DNA from: Deinandra increscens subsp. villosa
Taxonomy: Eukaryota; Streptophyta; Magnoliopsida; Asterales; Asteraceae
Assembly (NCBI GenBank): GCA_039602395.1
Contig: JBCNJP010000023.1
Location: 88,004,451 to 88,068,450 of the forward strand
Reading direction: 5' to 3'
Length of the DNA stretch: 64,000 nucleotides
Translations under genes and position numbers: made by a program
The notes under the pieces: generated by a model
The model's database searches: none
The model's input: only the letters and a program-made list of their open reading frames with translations
What the model was told of the DNA's origin: nothing
Shown: one piece after another, positions 11,735 through 23,037 of the stretch
Numbering within the stretch: position 1 is the first letter of the stretch
Layout: each line of letters opens with the position of its first letter

Positions 11735-12587
11735 TAATTGCAAAAATGACCTTTAAATTTATAAACCTAAATCATCTTGTAACTACGCATGCATATATAG
11801 GAAAGCGGACCTATCGTATGGTAGCATTAAAAATAACTAAGGATCGACCTAAGGAAGCAATGGTGTAATCAAACTAAACCTAATTATTATCGTTATGATT
11901 TTGTCACAATTCCTAATAACTGTTAGATAGCAAATAAGAAAACAAATTGATGGTAGCAATAACGAAATAGATATAATATCATAATAAAGAAATAGATATC
12001 ATCTAAGACTGATCACTATTCATGCATTACCTAAACCTGACATTGACATTTGTATAGTAACTGTCTAATGGATTTATAGTTGCTAAACTCATAAATCAGC
12101 AATTAAGACCACAGCCATAATGAAGTATCCACGAATTAATGACCTAGCTATAGGACACTAAACACATTATTTAAGACCTAGGATCATAGACAAATCCTAC
12201 TCTGAATAACCATGATAGACTAATAAGTTATAACCCAATTACAAACCATAACATATGCATTACATTTAGTCATTTCACTATTCCTTTTACCCAAGACATG
12301 GAAGCTAAGATTCATGACCAAACATAGAGGCATACTTCAATCAAGACAGATTATTTAGGCTCGCTAGAGTTCCTAAACACATATTGAAATGGCTAGATAA
12401 CAACATCGTAGTTTGAATTCAAGCCGGGTACAAATAATTTGAAAATCGAAATGTTACATGAACTTTCTAAAACGTTTCATCTGAATATAAATTACATTTA
12501 TCAAAATGGAATATTGAAACAAAAATTAAGAGGATTCAATTTTCCTGGTCTTTGAAACGGGCATATGTTACAATTTTACAGTACTTA
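11572..12587. other. AT-rich intergenic with (AT)n tract
   Basis: A pure AT dinucleotide run occupies about 11683-11729. The remainder is AT-rich without an open frame or recognisable domain. Confidence 0.6.
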
Positions 12588-13870
12588 AAGATCAGATTTT
12601 TAAGTGGTTACATGATTCTTCAATTGGAGGGCATTCTGGTGTTAATGCCACCATTCACAAAGTGGCTAGAGTCTTCTATTGGCCCAAATTAAGGAAGGAT
12701 GTAACTGCTTATATTAAATAGTGTTATGTTTGTCAGCAATACAAGAATGAAAATGCAATCTATCCTGGGTTGTTACAGCCTTTGTCTATCCCTAAAGGTA
12801 TTTGGGTAAATATAGCAATGGATTTTATAGAGGTGTTACCATTTTAACACCACTAAGATGTTATATTAGTGGTGGTGGATAGACTCAGTAAAGGTGGCCA
12901 TTTTATAGCATTAAAACATCCATTTACTGAAATACAAGTAGCTCAGGTTTATTTAGATCAAATATATAGACTGCATGGTACCCCTAAATATATAGTTTCA
13001 GATAGCGACACAACTTTTATGAGCTAATTTTGGAAAGAGTTGTTAGCCATGCACGGGGTGGAGTAGAAAATGTCGAGTTTCCAAACTGATAGGCAGTCGG
13101 AAGTGTTGAACAGAAAGCTATCTTAGATGTATGTGTTTTGACAAAAATTTTGACTAGGTAGAGTGGCTTCCTCTATCTGAGTATTGGTACAATACTATTT
13201 ATCAATCTGCTATCAAATGTACCCCTTTTAAAGTCATATATGGTCAGGCTCCTCCCTTACATATCCTATACTTACCTAGTAAAAGTAGTGTAGTTGCAGT
13301 AGATAGAAGTTTGATAGCCAGGGAAGAAGTCATTAACATTTTGAAAGCTAATCTTAGACAAGGTCGTAATAGAATGAAGTAATTAACTGATTTGCATAGA
13401 TCTGAAAGAACCTTTCAGGTTAGGGATTGGGTTTATTTGAAGCTCATTCCCTAAAGGCATCAAACAGTGGCTACTAGTGGCTACTAGTGGCTACTAGTGG
13501 CTACTAGAACTAATCAGAAGTTGGCTGTCAAATATTTTGGACCTTTTCATATAATAGCTAAAGTAGGGGCAGTGGCTTATACTTTGAAGTTACCTCCTGA
13601 TGTAGCTATTCATAATACAGTACATGTTTCAATGTTCAAAGCTTATCATGGTCCTATACCACCTTAGTCTACTGTCACTTCCAGTTCACATTTTCCATCA
13701 GCTGATGTTAGGGAACCAGAATCTGTCATTGGAAAGAGGGTCTACAAAAGGGCTAACAAGGTTGTTGTTCAGTGGTTGGTTAAATGGAGAGGATCATTGC
13801 CTGAGGAAGCTACTTGGGAGAATGCGGAGTTAATGCAAGAATGATTTTCACATTTTAATCCTTGAGGATA
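12588..13870 (+). pseudogene. Ty3/gypsy integrase and chromodomain fragment
   Basis: In one main frame one can read an integrase HHCC zinc-binding region (GGHSGVNAT, then CYVCQQYK), the catalytic core (AMDFIEVLP; VSDSDTTF; an E in the QSEVLNR context), the C-terminal GPFHIIAKVG box and a chromodomain (VVVQWLVKWRG, EATWENAEL). The order integrase-chromodomain is that of chromovirus-type gypsy elements. At least eight in-frame stops (for example near 12719, 12845, 13023, 13062, 13120, 13378, 13451 and 13666) make it dead. Protease, RT and RNase H are missing, so the element is truncated on its 5' side. A PPT-like tract and an LTR follow directly. Confidence 0.88.
13467..13506 (+). repeat. 10-bp tandem repeat, four copies, inside integrase
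   Basis: GTGGCTACTA is repeated four times exactly. It sits in the linker between the integrase core and its C-terminal box. Three extra units add 30 bp, which preserves the frame. Confidence 0.95.
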
Positions 13871-13881
13871 AGTATTTGCTT

Positions 13882-13891
13882 GTGGGGGAGG
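13882..13891 (+). other. Polypurine tract of gypsy element
   Basis: GTGGGGGAGG lies just upstream of the TG that starts the 3' LTR and just downstream of the chromodomain frame, as in chromoviruses. Confidence 0.7.
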
Positions 13892-13894
13892 TAT

Positions 13895-14196
13895 TGATGC
13901 ATAGCAGTTCAGAATGTTAGTATTTTTCGTTAAAGTGTTGTATCTCAATTAGTCATAGTTAGCATAGTTGAGGGGCTGTTTGTGTCAATTGATAATAGTT
14001 CTGGTGTATAGTGTATAAGGCTAAAGAACTGTAACGGATTATTCAGCTGATGAATAACAGAACTTTTCTCCCTTAACTCTCTCGTCCCAAAATTCGATTA
14101 ACCCATTCCAAGATCAATTCTTCTGTTCCTTGATCTTCAATGGCTAATCCGAGCTCAACCATTGTAAAATCTTGAGTTCAATCTATCATCGCAACA
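13895..14196 (+). repeat. 3' LTR of the gypsy fragment
   Basis: It starts TGATGCATAGC after the polypurine tract and can be closed at ATCGCAACA. It has the general character of a short chromovirus LTR of about 300 bp. No left partner exists in the window, so the right end is provisional. Confidence 0.6.
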
Positions 14197-15120
14197 AGTG
14201 AAACGATTATTAATGGTTTATCTAGTATATTCAGGTCGACTATAAAATAATAAAAGTTGTTTCTTCCTCACTAATCACAAGATTAATTACCTTTTAAAGT
14301 GTAGACGAAAACGGTATGATAAGAGACACGAAAACCTCATTATATAAGAGAGCGTTTTGTCATGAAATAATTCTTCTAACTCACGTGTTGCTCTTAGATA
14401 CTTTTTAAGATAGGTCTTTGACGAATAATGAGCAGTGATTCTAAGCGATTACGTAACAGAATTGCAAGAGTCATAATCAAGTAAACTTTATAGATTACAA
14501 TCAATGGCAAAGCTTGAAAGAAAATTCCGAGGGGGCTGGACTCAAAAATTCTCCCGAGGGTGCAATACTCAATACATCTGAGGGGCGATACTCAATACAT
14601 ATAATTTCTTTTACATAAAATCACAAAAATAGATACTTCTGGACGAAAAACGGAGAGGGAGGGGGGTACGCCCCAGATTACAATAGACCGTTTACAAAAG
14701 AGCTATGAAACCTTTACAAAGTGATAATTTGAGCTTGATAGATGGTTTGCACAAATGACATGCCCACCTATTTATGCTAGTAATCATAACAACTAGTATA
14801 ATATAGAAACTTCCTAATCTAGACATTTCCTAGATAAATATCTACAGCATATACATGATAATCTACAACATAATTCTTGACTTTTCCAATTTGATCTTTT
14901 GATGGAATTTTCTAGTCCTTTCAGTCTAGATTTTAGATGATATTTCCACCTCCTCTCCAAGGTTCTAGGCTGGTCTAGGACAACCTAGAACGTCCCTTCC
15001 ATAAACTTATATTTTTACCCATATTTTGGGTAGAATTTTAAATGTTTTGGGAGAGTGGTGACAGTCTATTGATAAATCTTCATATTTCTCGATAATTAAA
15101 TTAGGTACTCATTTTGTTTA
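14197..15120. other. Intergenic, nothing recognised
   Basis: It is AT-rich with a GAGGGAGGGGGG run near 14655. There are no open frames with recognisable domains. It may be decayed transposon sequence. Confidence 0.4.
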
Positions 15121-15169
15121 TTTTTGGGTTTGTGAATATAGTTGGGAAAAAAAATATAGTTTCAGGAAT

Positions 15170-15650
15170 TTTCTATTATTGCAAAATACCCTTGCATATT
15201 TCCAGGTATAAAGCCATATACTTAGAGGAACAAGTAAGTGCCAAAACTTTTGGAATATCAAAGAAGAATAGTATTGAATATGTGAACCCGAACTTGTAGA
15301 AGCTTTCATCACTAGTAGATGATCACAAGAGCCCAAAAACACTTGCTCATAAGGATCAATGCCAAAAAATTTAGCTCCTCCAGAGACGTTCTTTTGGTAA
15401 CAATTGGCCCAGTTCTATTAATTATACACTGTGGACAATACCACTCCCTTTAAGGAATAGACGATTTCACCATTCCTATACATCTGGAATGATATGATGA
15501 CGGGCATCCATCACAACAAATTAAAGTCCCATCCATGCCACATAGGCGGCATTCATCACCATTACCATCTTCATCTACATCTCTAGTATGGCTTTCAGAA
15601 ACATTTTTTACAAATTCTTAATCCTTCAACAAAGAATACTTAGACAACTA
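15170..15650 (-). pseudogene. PHD-finger fragment of a PTM-like (DDT/PHD) protein
   Basis: Read on the minus strand from about 15600, the sequence encodes an acidic stretch and then DECRLCGMDGTLICCDGC, YHSRCIG and WYCPQC, a complete Cys4-His-Cys3 PHD finger. It is followed, after a shift, by FFGIDPYEQVFLGSCDHLLV and SGSHIQYYS and then a further frame change. This order matches the plant DDT-domain/PHD protein family that includes PTM, the chloroplast-to-nucleus signalling factor. Breaks are an in-frame TAA between the finger and WYCPQC, a frameshift at about 15375 and another near 15265. No introns or other parts of the gene are visible nearby, so it is an isolated relic, perhaps a retrocopy or a transposon-captured piece. 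Confidence 0.75.
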
Positions 15651-15989
15651 CGATCCCTCACTTATATGAGGGGTGTTTTAACTTTTTTTTTTTAATTATT
15701 TTTGTGAACACACTAGTAATATTACAGAAATACCCCTCATTTTAACGGTGGTTTTGGATGGATTTCAAAAAGTGACCAAATGTGTTAAGAAATTAAAAAT
15801 TCAAGCCCTAAAATGATATAATTTGTGAAATTGGACTAAAAATATTAAAATCATTAAACCTTAGGGGACCAAAAGCGAAGTTAACTCTTTTCTTTTAAAT
15901 ATTAGTTTTCTTGGAAAGAATATAACAAAGTTCAAATTTCGTTTTTTAGGAGTGAGGTGTGACAGGTAAGAGAACAAGACATGTTTGAG

Positions 15990-17640
15990 TTTTTTTTTTT
16001 TTTTTTTTTTTTTGAAAAGCCCAATATCATCAACACATAAGGCCATAAGGGCAACTTCCTAGCAATGGACTTAGAAAGGAGCTCAACACCAAAATTACAT
16101 CTCCAAGGAAATTACAAGAAACAACAATTTCACCAATCTATACATCTTTTACGTTGACTATTGAACCATAACTTGCACCAAGATTTTCTCTTTTTATCAC
16201 CTTGTACACCATCCGGTCGGTACCTTGGAAGATGGATGTGTTTCGTTCCTTCTAGAGGCACCAACAAGAAGTGAGGTTGATCCCATGAACCAAATCATTT
16301 TTTGTTCTCCGCTAATCCATTGCAGAGATTCAAAAAGTCATTCATTGAAAACGAAAAAAGAGGAGGGATGGTGCACCAACCCGCCACCCATGACCACACC
16401 GTCGTCGAAAAATAACATCCGGTGAAAAGATGAGAAACCGACTATTTTCCGTCATTACATAACCTGCAAATCGAGGATGGGGTTTGAATGTTCCTTCTCG
16501 AAAGTGCATCTACCGTGGCTATCCGATTTCCTTGAGCTCTCCAAATAAATATATTAACTTTGTTGGGAACAACTTTGGACCAATTGATAATAGAGCTTTG
16601 TCTAACCAAGTTTTTGTTGCTAATGATGTTTCGGATAGACTTTGTAGAAATTATGTGTCCCCTTCCCCATTCCAAATACAGCGCCCATTCTCTTTAATAA
16701 TCCACCTTTGCGTCCCAATATTTGAGTGGTCAACTCTCCATATCAATGACATCCTTCCATAAACCAGAAATTGAAGACCTGCAGGGAAAAAACAAGGCAC
16801 TACCATGAACATAGTGAATGCCATGGATCACTCTCCTCCAAATCCGGTTTTCCTCGGTTTTGTATAGCCAAATCCATTTACAAATGAGACTCCGGTTGAC
16901 ATTAATAAGCTTAGAAAGATCCAAACCTCCCTCCTTTTTAGTGATGCATACATCTTTCCTTTTAACCCAATGGATCTTCCTTTTATCACTTGAACCACCC
17001 CATAGAAAATTGAACCTTATTTTTTTCAAAGTCTCGAGAACCTTCTTGGGAGCTTTATATAAAGAGAAAGAATAAGTGGGGAGACTATCCATCACACTTT
17101 TGACTAGGACCAATCGACCCCCGAACGAAAGATGTTTTGCCTTCCATTTTGAGTGTCTACGAACGTAAACATCGATAATACTTTTCCAACTACTACCAAG
17201 GGACATCTTGGCTCCAACCACCATACCGAGTTAAGTAAATGGAAGACAACTGTCCTTACAACCATACTCCGAAGCAAGCCTCTTGATTTCTTCCTCGCCA
17301 ACATTAACGCCATAGAGAGCAGATTTTTGCAAGTTAACTTTTAAACCGGGGACGAAATAAAAGCATCTCAAAATAAGAATCAAGTACGTAAAGTTGGCAA
17401 AGCTCCATCTACCCAAGAGAATGGCATCGTCCGCTAGAAAAGATGTGTCAATATCGGCCCTCCGTTGGGAATTTGAAGGCCTTCTAAAATTTTCTTTTCC
17501 CTAGCTTTGACTAACATCCAATTCAAAACCTCTATGGCGATAAGACAGAGATATGGTGAGAGTGGGTCTCCTCGACGAACCCCCCTGAAACATTGAAACT
17601 CATTGGTGGCGGGATACGTTTAGCCGCCCAGTTAAAATTT
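15990..17640 (-). pseudogene. 5'-truncated, decayed LINE (RT C-terminal half and zf-RVT)
   Basis: On the minus strand from about 17600 down come RT motif B (GVRRGDPLSPYL), motif C as LADDAILLG (near 17425-17445; the usual Tyr is Leu here), the thumb region with FLWGGSSDKRKIHWV, and the C-terminal zf-RVT region (NIFIWRA, CRLCNDGK). The 3' end is a poly(A) tail, seen as 24 T on the plus strand at 15990-16013. Frames change at least twice (near 17230 and 16730). The endonuclease and RT motifs upstream of B are absent. This is typical 5' truncation during target-primed reverse transcription. Confidence 0.85.
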
Positions 17641-17642
17641 AT

Positions 17643-17673
<31 letters not shown>

Positions 17674-17674
17674 G
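17643..17674. repeat. (CA)n(TA)n microsatellite
   Basis: An ACACACAC run passes directly into an ATATATAT run at the truncated 5' end of the minus-strand LINE. Confidence 0.9.
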
Positions 17675-17778
17675 ATAACACATTCTTTAAAATCCTTTTA
17701 TGGTATCGTCTTTTGTGTTTTTTTTTTTTTTTGTCTTTATTATTATTATTTTTTTTGTTTTGTATTTTTATTTTTGAT

Positions 17779-18964
17779 AAAATTACATATTTTGTCCTTT
17801 AACTTTACCCATTTTTTAACTTTTGTCCTTTATCTTTTTTTTGTTACATTCTCTGACCTTTAACTTTTTTTTTCTTTCACCTTTATTCCTTTTTAACGGA
17901 TTCCGTTAAAATCCACCGTTAAGTCAAGGGTATTTTTGTCTTTTTACTTTTTAGAGTAGAAAATTTATATATTTTGTCATTTAACTTTGCCTGTTTTGCA
18001 ATTCTTATCCTTTATCTTTTTTTTGTTACATTCTCTATCCTTTAACTTTTTTATTCCTTCATCTTTTGTCCTTTTTAACATATTATATTAAAATTTACCG
18101 TTAAGTCAAGGGTATTTTTATCTTTTTACTTTTTAGGGGTATTTATTAAACTTAAAGAAAGAGGAAGGGTGTGTTATGTAAATCTGTACTTTTTTCCTTA
18201 TCACCCACCCCCACCCTAACCTTAAACCATCACCGGTGAAAACCTCACCCCCACTGTCGGTCGGCCGACGACATCCCATCGAACACTGTCGACGACCCTC
18301 CGGCGACCTCCCATCGACCTGACATCGGGTTTGTCAGGGGTGGTCGTCGGTGAAGCAAGTGGCCTGGTGACCGCCGACGTTTGGCGAGGAGACGGTGGAG
18401 GGTCGTCGGAGGTTTAGTCGGGGCAGAGAGGGCTCGGAGATGAGAGGCCGCCGAAAATTCGACTGGGGAGGAAAGGGTGAGGGGGATCGAGGCTGCATTC
18501 TCTCTGAAACGGAAGTAGGGGTGGGTGGGGGTGTGGTGATAAAGGGGAAAAATACAGATTTACATAACACACCCTCCTTCTTTATTTAAGTACAATAAAT
18601 ACCCATAAAAAGAAAAAAAAGACAAACATACTCTTGACTTAACGGTGGATTTTAACAGAATCTTTTAAAAAGGACAAAAAGTGAAAGAATAAAAAAGTTA
18701 AAGGATAAAGAATGTAACAAAAAAATATAAAAGATAAAAATTGCAAAACATGCAAAGTTAAAGGACAAAATATATAATTTTTTCTACTCTAAAAAATAAA
18801 AAGACAAAAATACCCTTGACTTAACGGTGGATTTTAACGGAATCCGTTAAAAAGGACAAAAGGTGAAAGAAAAAAAAAGTTAAAGGTCAGAGAATGTAAC
18901 AAAAAAAAGATAAAGGACAAAAGTTGGAAAATGGGTAAAGTTAAAGGACAAAATATGTAATTTT
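17779..18964. mobile_element. Giant inverted-repeat element (about 1.19 kb)
   Basis: The outer ends AAAATTACATATTTTGTCC (17779) and the exact reverse complement ending at 18964 open two arms of roughly 430-450 bp. The arms face each other around a GC-richer core of about 300 bp (18216-18514). Each arm contains two direct, diverged copies of a unit of about 190 bp (TTTTGTC-TTTAACTTT ... CCGTTAAGTCAAGGGTATTT), so the whole is a palindrome of duplicated units. The core has overlapping short open frames but no domain I recognise. There is no convincing target duplication. It is probably a non-autonomous DNA transposon. Confidence 0.8.
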
Positions 18965-20245
18965 GTCTTTATTTTTTTTCCAACGTAAAAAGTTTAGTAA
19001 AGAAGTTAGTGGTGTAATAAGTTACAAACTTGTAATACAGTTTTTTTGTTTGTTTTTTAGCACATGAGTTATTTGTAATAAATGCAGTCGTGTAATATAG
19101 CTTTTAGGTTGTAACTGTTTTTTAGGCTCGAGTTATCCTCGCGGCAACATCTTTATTAATTTTTTTTATTCTTTTTAAATCAATTTTAAGCATTTCAATT
19201 TTTTTTAATTTTAGTTTCACATTTTTTTCTTCAAATATTTGATTATTTGTAGTGTTATATTTAACCAAACTTCTCATTCCAACGTGGTTACGTTGTCTGT
19301 TTTTTCAATTTTATTTTACATTACATTGCACTTTAGCACTATGAAAATAATTACAACTCTGATATATTACTAATCTCCGGTAAGTATATGTATATTTGGT
19401 AAAGAAGATAACAAGTACATGTTTAAAATTTGCACTTTATCTATTTATATTATACTTTGGGACAATCCCCTTCGTGACGTCACCAACCGTTTGAAAAGTG
19501 ACCTCTCTCTCACTGGTCTATACTATTCATGCATTTCTTCATTTCCAGGTGTCCGCCTCTTATTGGTTGAGAGAGATATAGTAGTCATTTCTTTGGTGAT
19601 TCCCTGACGTCACCAGATAACAGAAATAGAGACCGTGCATGAACCTGATGCATGCAAGATGTTTCTAACTCGACCCAGTTTTCATGTGAGCCGAGCTCAG
19701 TCAACATCTAAATAATCAAATTTTTATTATAACATAACTGTTTTGTGTAGTTGTGTTTGTGTTAAAATGTAGTTATATTAAGATGTTATTACATAGTTTG
19801 ATAGGGCCTACAAACAATGTTATCGATTGAGACAGCTGTTTCGAAATGAGTAGGAGTCTACTTTTGCAAGCACAGATTTATGGCAATTGTCTTGTGAACT
19901 CACGACAAAACAAATTAATTTATAACTGCTTTTCCTTTATTATTTTTTAGAAATAAAACTTCATTAAAAGATATACATTATCCGTCTAAAGTGATAAATA
20001 AAAAAGTATAATTTTATTATTTATAAATAACATTGTTTATAATAAATAAACATCACTGGTCTATAATATCAATTAAGTATCACTAAATAATTAATTTATA
20101 ATATATCGGTTATTTATTAACCGCAAAATCATCACCACAACAACACTTTAAGAAAGTGTATAAATAATCTTTTAACCAAAAGTTGTCAATTTACCATCAA
20201 ATTATCAAATTATGCCATTAAAACACATATCGCCTATTGACTATT
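18965..20245. other. Intergenic, nothing recognised
   Basis: AT-rich. Near 19470 and 19605 the decamer GACGTCACCA occurs twice in direct orientation, about 130 bp apart, which may mark a small decayed element. No gene is visible. Confidence 0.4.
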
Positions 20246-20687
20246 CCTCTCCCAATGGTTAAGTCACCACCTCTTCACCACTATGTCATAGGGTGACACC
20301 ATTGGCACCATGGTGTCACCCATTAGATATCTCCACAAATGTCATCCCTATGACATACTTGTGACTTACCCAAAGGTGGCCCACATTTATAAATAATTCA
20401 TTTAATAAATAAAATGCATCTTTATTTATTTATGTCGATGTATTTTTAAATGTATTTTAATCTTTTTTAATTAATGTATTGTTTGATTTTATAAATAAAA
20501 ATGTGTGTTTTGTTTTTAATTAAATTTTGTGTTTAATTAATTAAAAATAATAAAATATATGAGGAAGGAGTGGAGAAGAAGTGGTGAAGAGGTGTTATTG
20601 GTAGTAGAAGGTCATAGGAAAATCAAATAAGGAAACGATGACGTGGCAGTGGTGAAAAGGTGGTGACTTGGTCACCATTGGGAGAGG
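20246..20687. mobile_element. TIR element (442 bp), MITE-like
   Basis: The termini CCTCTCCCAATGGT and ACCATTGGGAGAGG are inverted. The arms continue inward for about 40 bp (AAGTCACCACCTCTTCACCAC against GTGGTGAAAAGGTGGTGACTT) with a few mismatches. TATT flanks both ends (20242-20245 and 20688-20691), a possible 4-bp target duplication. The interior is noncoding. Superfamily is not assignable from these data. Confidence 0.75.
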
Positions 20688-20834
20688 TATTCGTTAAATA
20701 GGTACAATTTATGGAATTGTGATCAAATAAAAAGATTTCCCTTGCTCCCCTTTTAATTTCTGCTTTTCAAATATTTTTTGTGGCGTATTTTATACATACG
20801 AATTGGATTTTAATGTTTCAAAAGTAAACTATAA
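20688..20834. other. Short spacer between two DNA elements
   Basis: AT-rich spacer, nothing recognised. Confidence 0.5.
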
Positions 20835-20843
20835 TAGATTAGC

Positions 20844-22370
20844 GGAAAATTGGCCCCCATTAATCTCAGTTATCCCATATTGGCCGATAATAATCCCAGT
20901 TATAATTTTTCCGTACAATAATCCCAATTGTTAAACCATTGGCCTATATTGAACCGCCGTTAACTATACACTAACTCAGTTAGTGCGAGGGATTGTTTTT
21001 TGCAATTTATTAAAATAAAGGGACTTTTTTTTTGTAATTTCTTAAACTCGCTACTCCACTTAATTTCTTAAATTGTACACTAACACAACCGGCGATGAAG
21101 CTTGATTTTTGTCCGATTGAGAATAAGCCTCTTAGGAGGGAAGGCTATAAAACAAGATATTAATGAAAGCAAGATCGATGGAGTACAGAAGCGGATATTA
21201 TAGTTCTTCCTTCTTTTTCCATATTCAAAAATAACAAATATTACATGGAGAATTCTGATATTTTTTCATTAAATATTAGATTTTCCTGATAACCTGCCTA
21301 CATATTAAGGTATGTTCCAGATTAGTTCTTATAGTCCATTACGATTGATCTATAGTCGTAAATGCGTGTCCACAACTCATATTCAAAAGGTTGTGATTGT
21401 GAATTTATGATAACTTGGTAGTTTGTTACCAGTATCTCCCATTTTAGTTGATTAGGTGGTTCTACAGCTATGAGCAAGGTAAATGCGCCGGGAAATAGGT
21501 GCCGCTGGAGGCGACGACTACAGTGACTAGTTGACGGTGGTGGAACGAGTGGGGAGGAGGACGACGGGAGTCTGGTCAGCGACGGAGATCGGTACCATAC
21601 CAGTACCGTACCGGTACCGGTACCGAATTTGAAAAAAAATAGTACCGAATCCCGTACCGTATCTATTGGTTCGGTACCGGTGTCGGTATTCCGGTATAAG
21701 AACAAGATTATGTTTATATCAGTACCGAATTTGAAAAAAAACAAGATTATGTTTATATCAGTACGAATTCAATGGTATAAGAACATAAATTACAGAATCA
21801 ATCAATTAGTCTTGATTGGTTAATGAAACTTATATAAACATGATAATCGATGATAATACAAATCTAAAGATAAACTTACTTTGAAATAAGAATCATTCAA
21901 ATCGTCAATTTAATATGCTATGACTAATAAATATGTGTGATAATGTTAAGGGGTTCATGTGATCATGAGGTTTGTATCTTCTCCTTTGGCTTCTGTATTT
22001 GTATTTATTTAACTAATTAATTAAGATAAAAGATAACTAACTAGTATGGGAGTTCAAGAAATATTTTGAATTTGTTAGCCCTCTTATGTGAATTGCAGCA
22101 ATACATGGGAATTTTGTGATTCGGTACCCGTTAGCCTGTTAGACCATCCATAACGGAGGGAGGCTAGTGAGTTTAAGAAATTATGAAAAAGTCTCTTCAT
22201 TTTAAGAAATTACAAAAACAGTCCCTCATACTAACGAAGTTAGTATATAGTTAACAGCGGATCAATATAGGCCAATGGTTTAATAATTGGGATTATTGTG
22301 GGGAAAAGTCAAAACTGGGATTATTATCGGCCAATATGGGATAACTGGGATTAATAGGGGCCAATTTTCC
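20844..22370. mobile_element. MULE-type element (1527 bp) with perfect 9-bp TSD
   Basis: TAGATTAGC occurs immediately before (20835-20843) and after (22371-22379) the element, a perfect 9-bp target duplication, the hallmark of Mutator-like elements. The ends GGAAAATTGGCCCC and GGGGCCAATTTTCC start long TIRs of about 190 bp that share GTTATCCCATATTGGCCGAT and related blocks. No transposase is encoded, so it is non-autonomous. The 1.1-kb interior holds a GGTACC-rich patch and a 140-codon minus-strand open frame (21322-21744) without recognised similarity. Its terminal sequence is related to the MITE at 44407-44829. Confidence 0.9.
21588..21770. repeat. GGTACC-rich patch and local duplication inside the MULE
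   Basis: Many overlapping GTACCG/CGGTAC words occur at 21588-21690, and two copies of a unit containing AGTACCGAATTTGAAAAAAA and CAAGATTATGTTTATATCAG lie at 21622-21770. It may be a nested MITE or captured sequence. Confidence 0.6.
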
Positions 22371-22379
22371 TAGATTAGC

Positions 22380-22855
22380 CGATAGTAATTTATATTATCA
22401 TTTTGACGGATAATACTCTTAACTTTTATTTATATTTTTAAAGGTAAACTCAGTATAATTATTATATATTTACACTTGATTTTTAACTCATAAATATTAC
22501 TCTTAACTTTTATTATATTATATTGGTAATTATGGAACAATTTTGTTTCTAGGAACACACAGACACAGAAGCACATTTATTCTATACTCAGTAAGTAGCA
22601 ATACACAGTATAGAATAAATTTATTCTAAACAAATACACAAAGCCGTCTACAAAATAATTCAACTCTTCTTTTAGTAAAATTCAAGTCAAAATGTTTAAA
22701 AAAATATATAAAATAATGTGCATTTAGATTTTATTTAAGTTACCAAACTATTAACAAAAAATTAGTTACATTGGTTAATTAAATTATGTATCCAAAATTA
22801 TATTATACTATATATAATTTCTAAATGAGATGATCGGTTGTGATTTGACCATGAT
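22380..22855. other. AT-rich spacer
   Basis: No gene. A short inverted motif TTTATTCTATAC / GTATAGAATAAA lies near 22577-22620 and could form a hairpin. Confidence 0.5.
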
Positions 22856-22906
22856 GGTTCAGAGGTTGGATGGTTCAGAGGTTGGATGATGGTTCAGAGG
22901 TTGGAT
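22856..22906 (+). repeat. 16-bp repeat, three copies
   Basis: GGTTCAGAGGTTGGAT occurs at 22856-22871, 22872-22887 and 22891-22906 without mismatch, directly before the inverted LINE segment. Confidence 0.95.
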
Positions 22907-22954
22907 GTTTTCTTGCCTGAGAGATAGCTCTGAGGGAGTCAGGCCGAGCACCTC
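22907..22954 (-). repeat. 48-bp inverted copy of an internal LINE segment
   Basis: It is the exact reverse complement of 23227-23274, which lies inside the LINE ORF. Similarity continues a few bases further with gaps. Location at the 5' end of the LINE suggests a rearrangement during insertion. Confidence 0.95.
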
Positions 22955-23037
22955 CGCTGATTTTAATTACTAACGTTTTAGACTTTGGTCCTTCAGCATT
23001 TAGATTTTATAATTCGTGGTTTAGTCGCTCGGGGTAT

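Noticed and set aside
18334..18589. Opposed short frames in the core of the giant inverted repeat
   Set aside because: Both strands are open because of GC-rich low-complexity sequence. No domain was found, and it is most likely part of the transposon interior.
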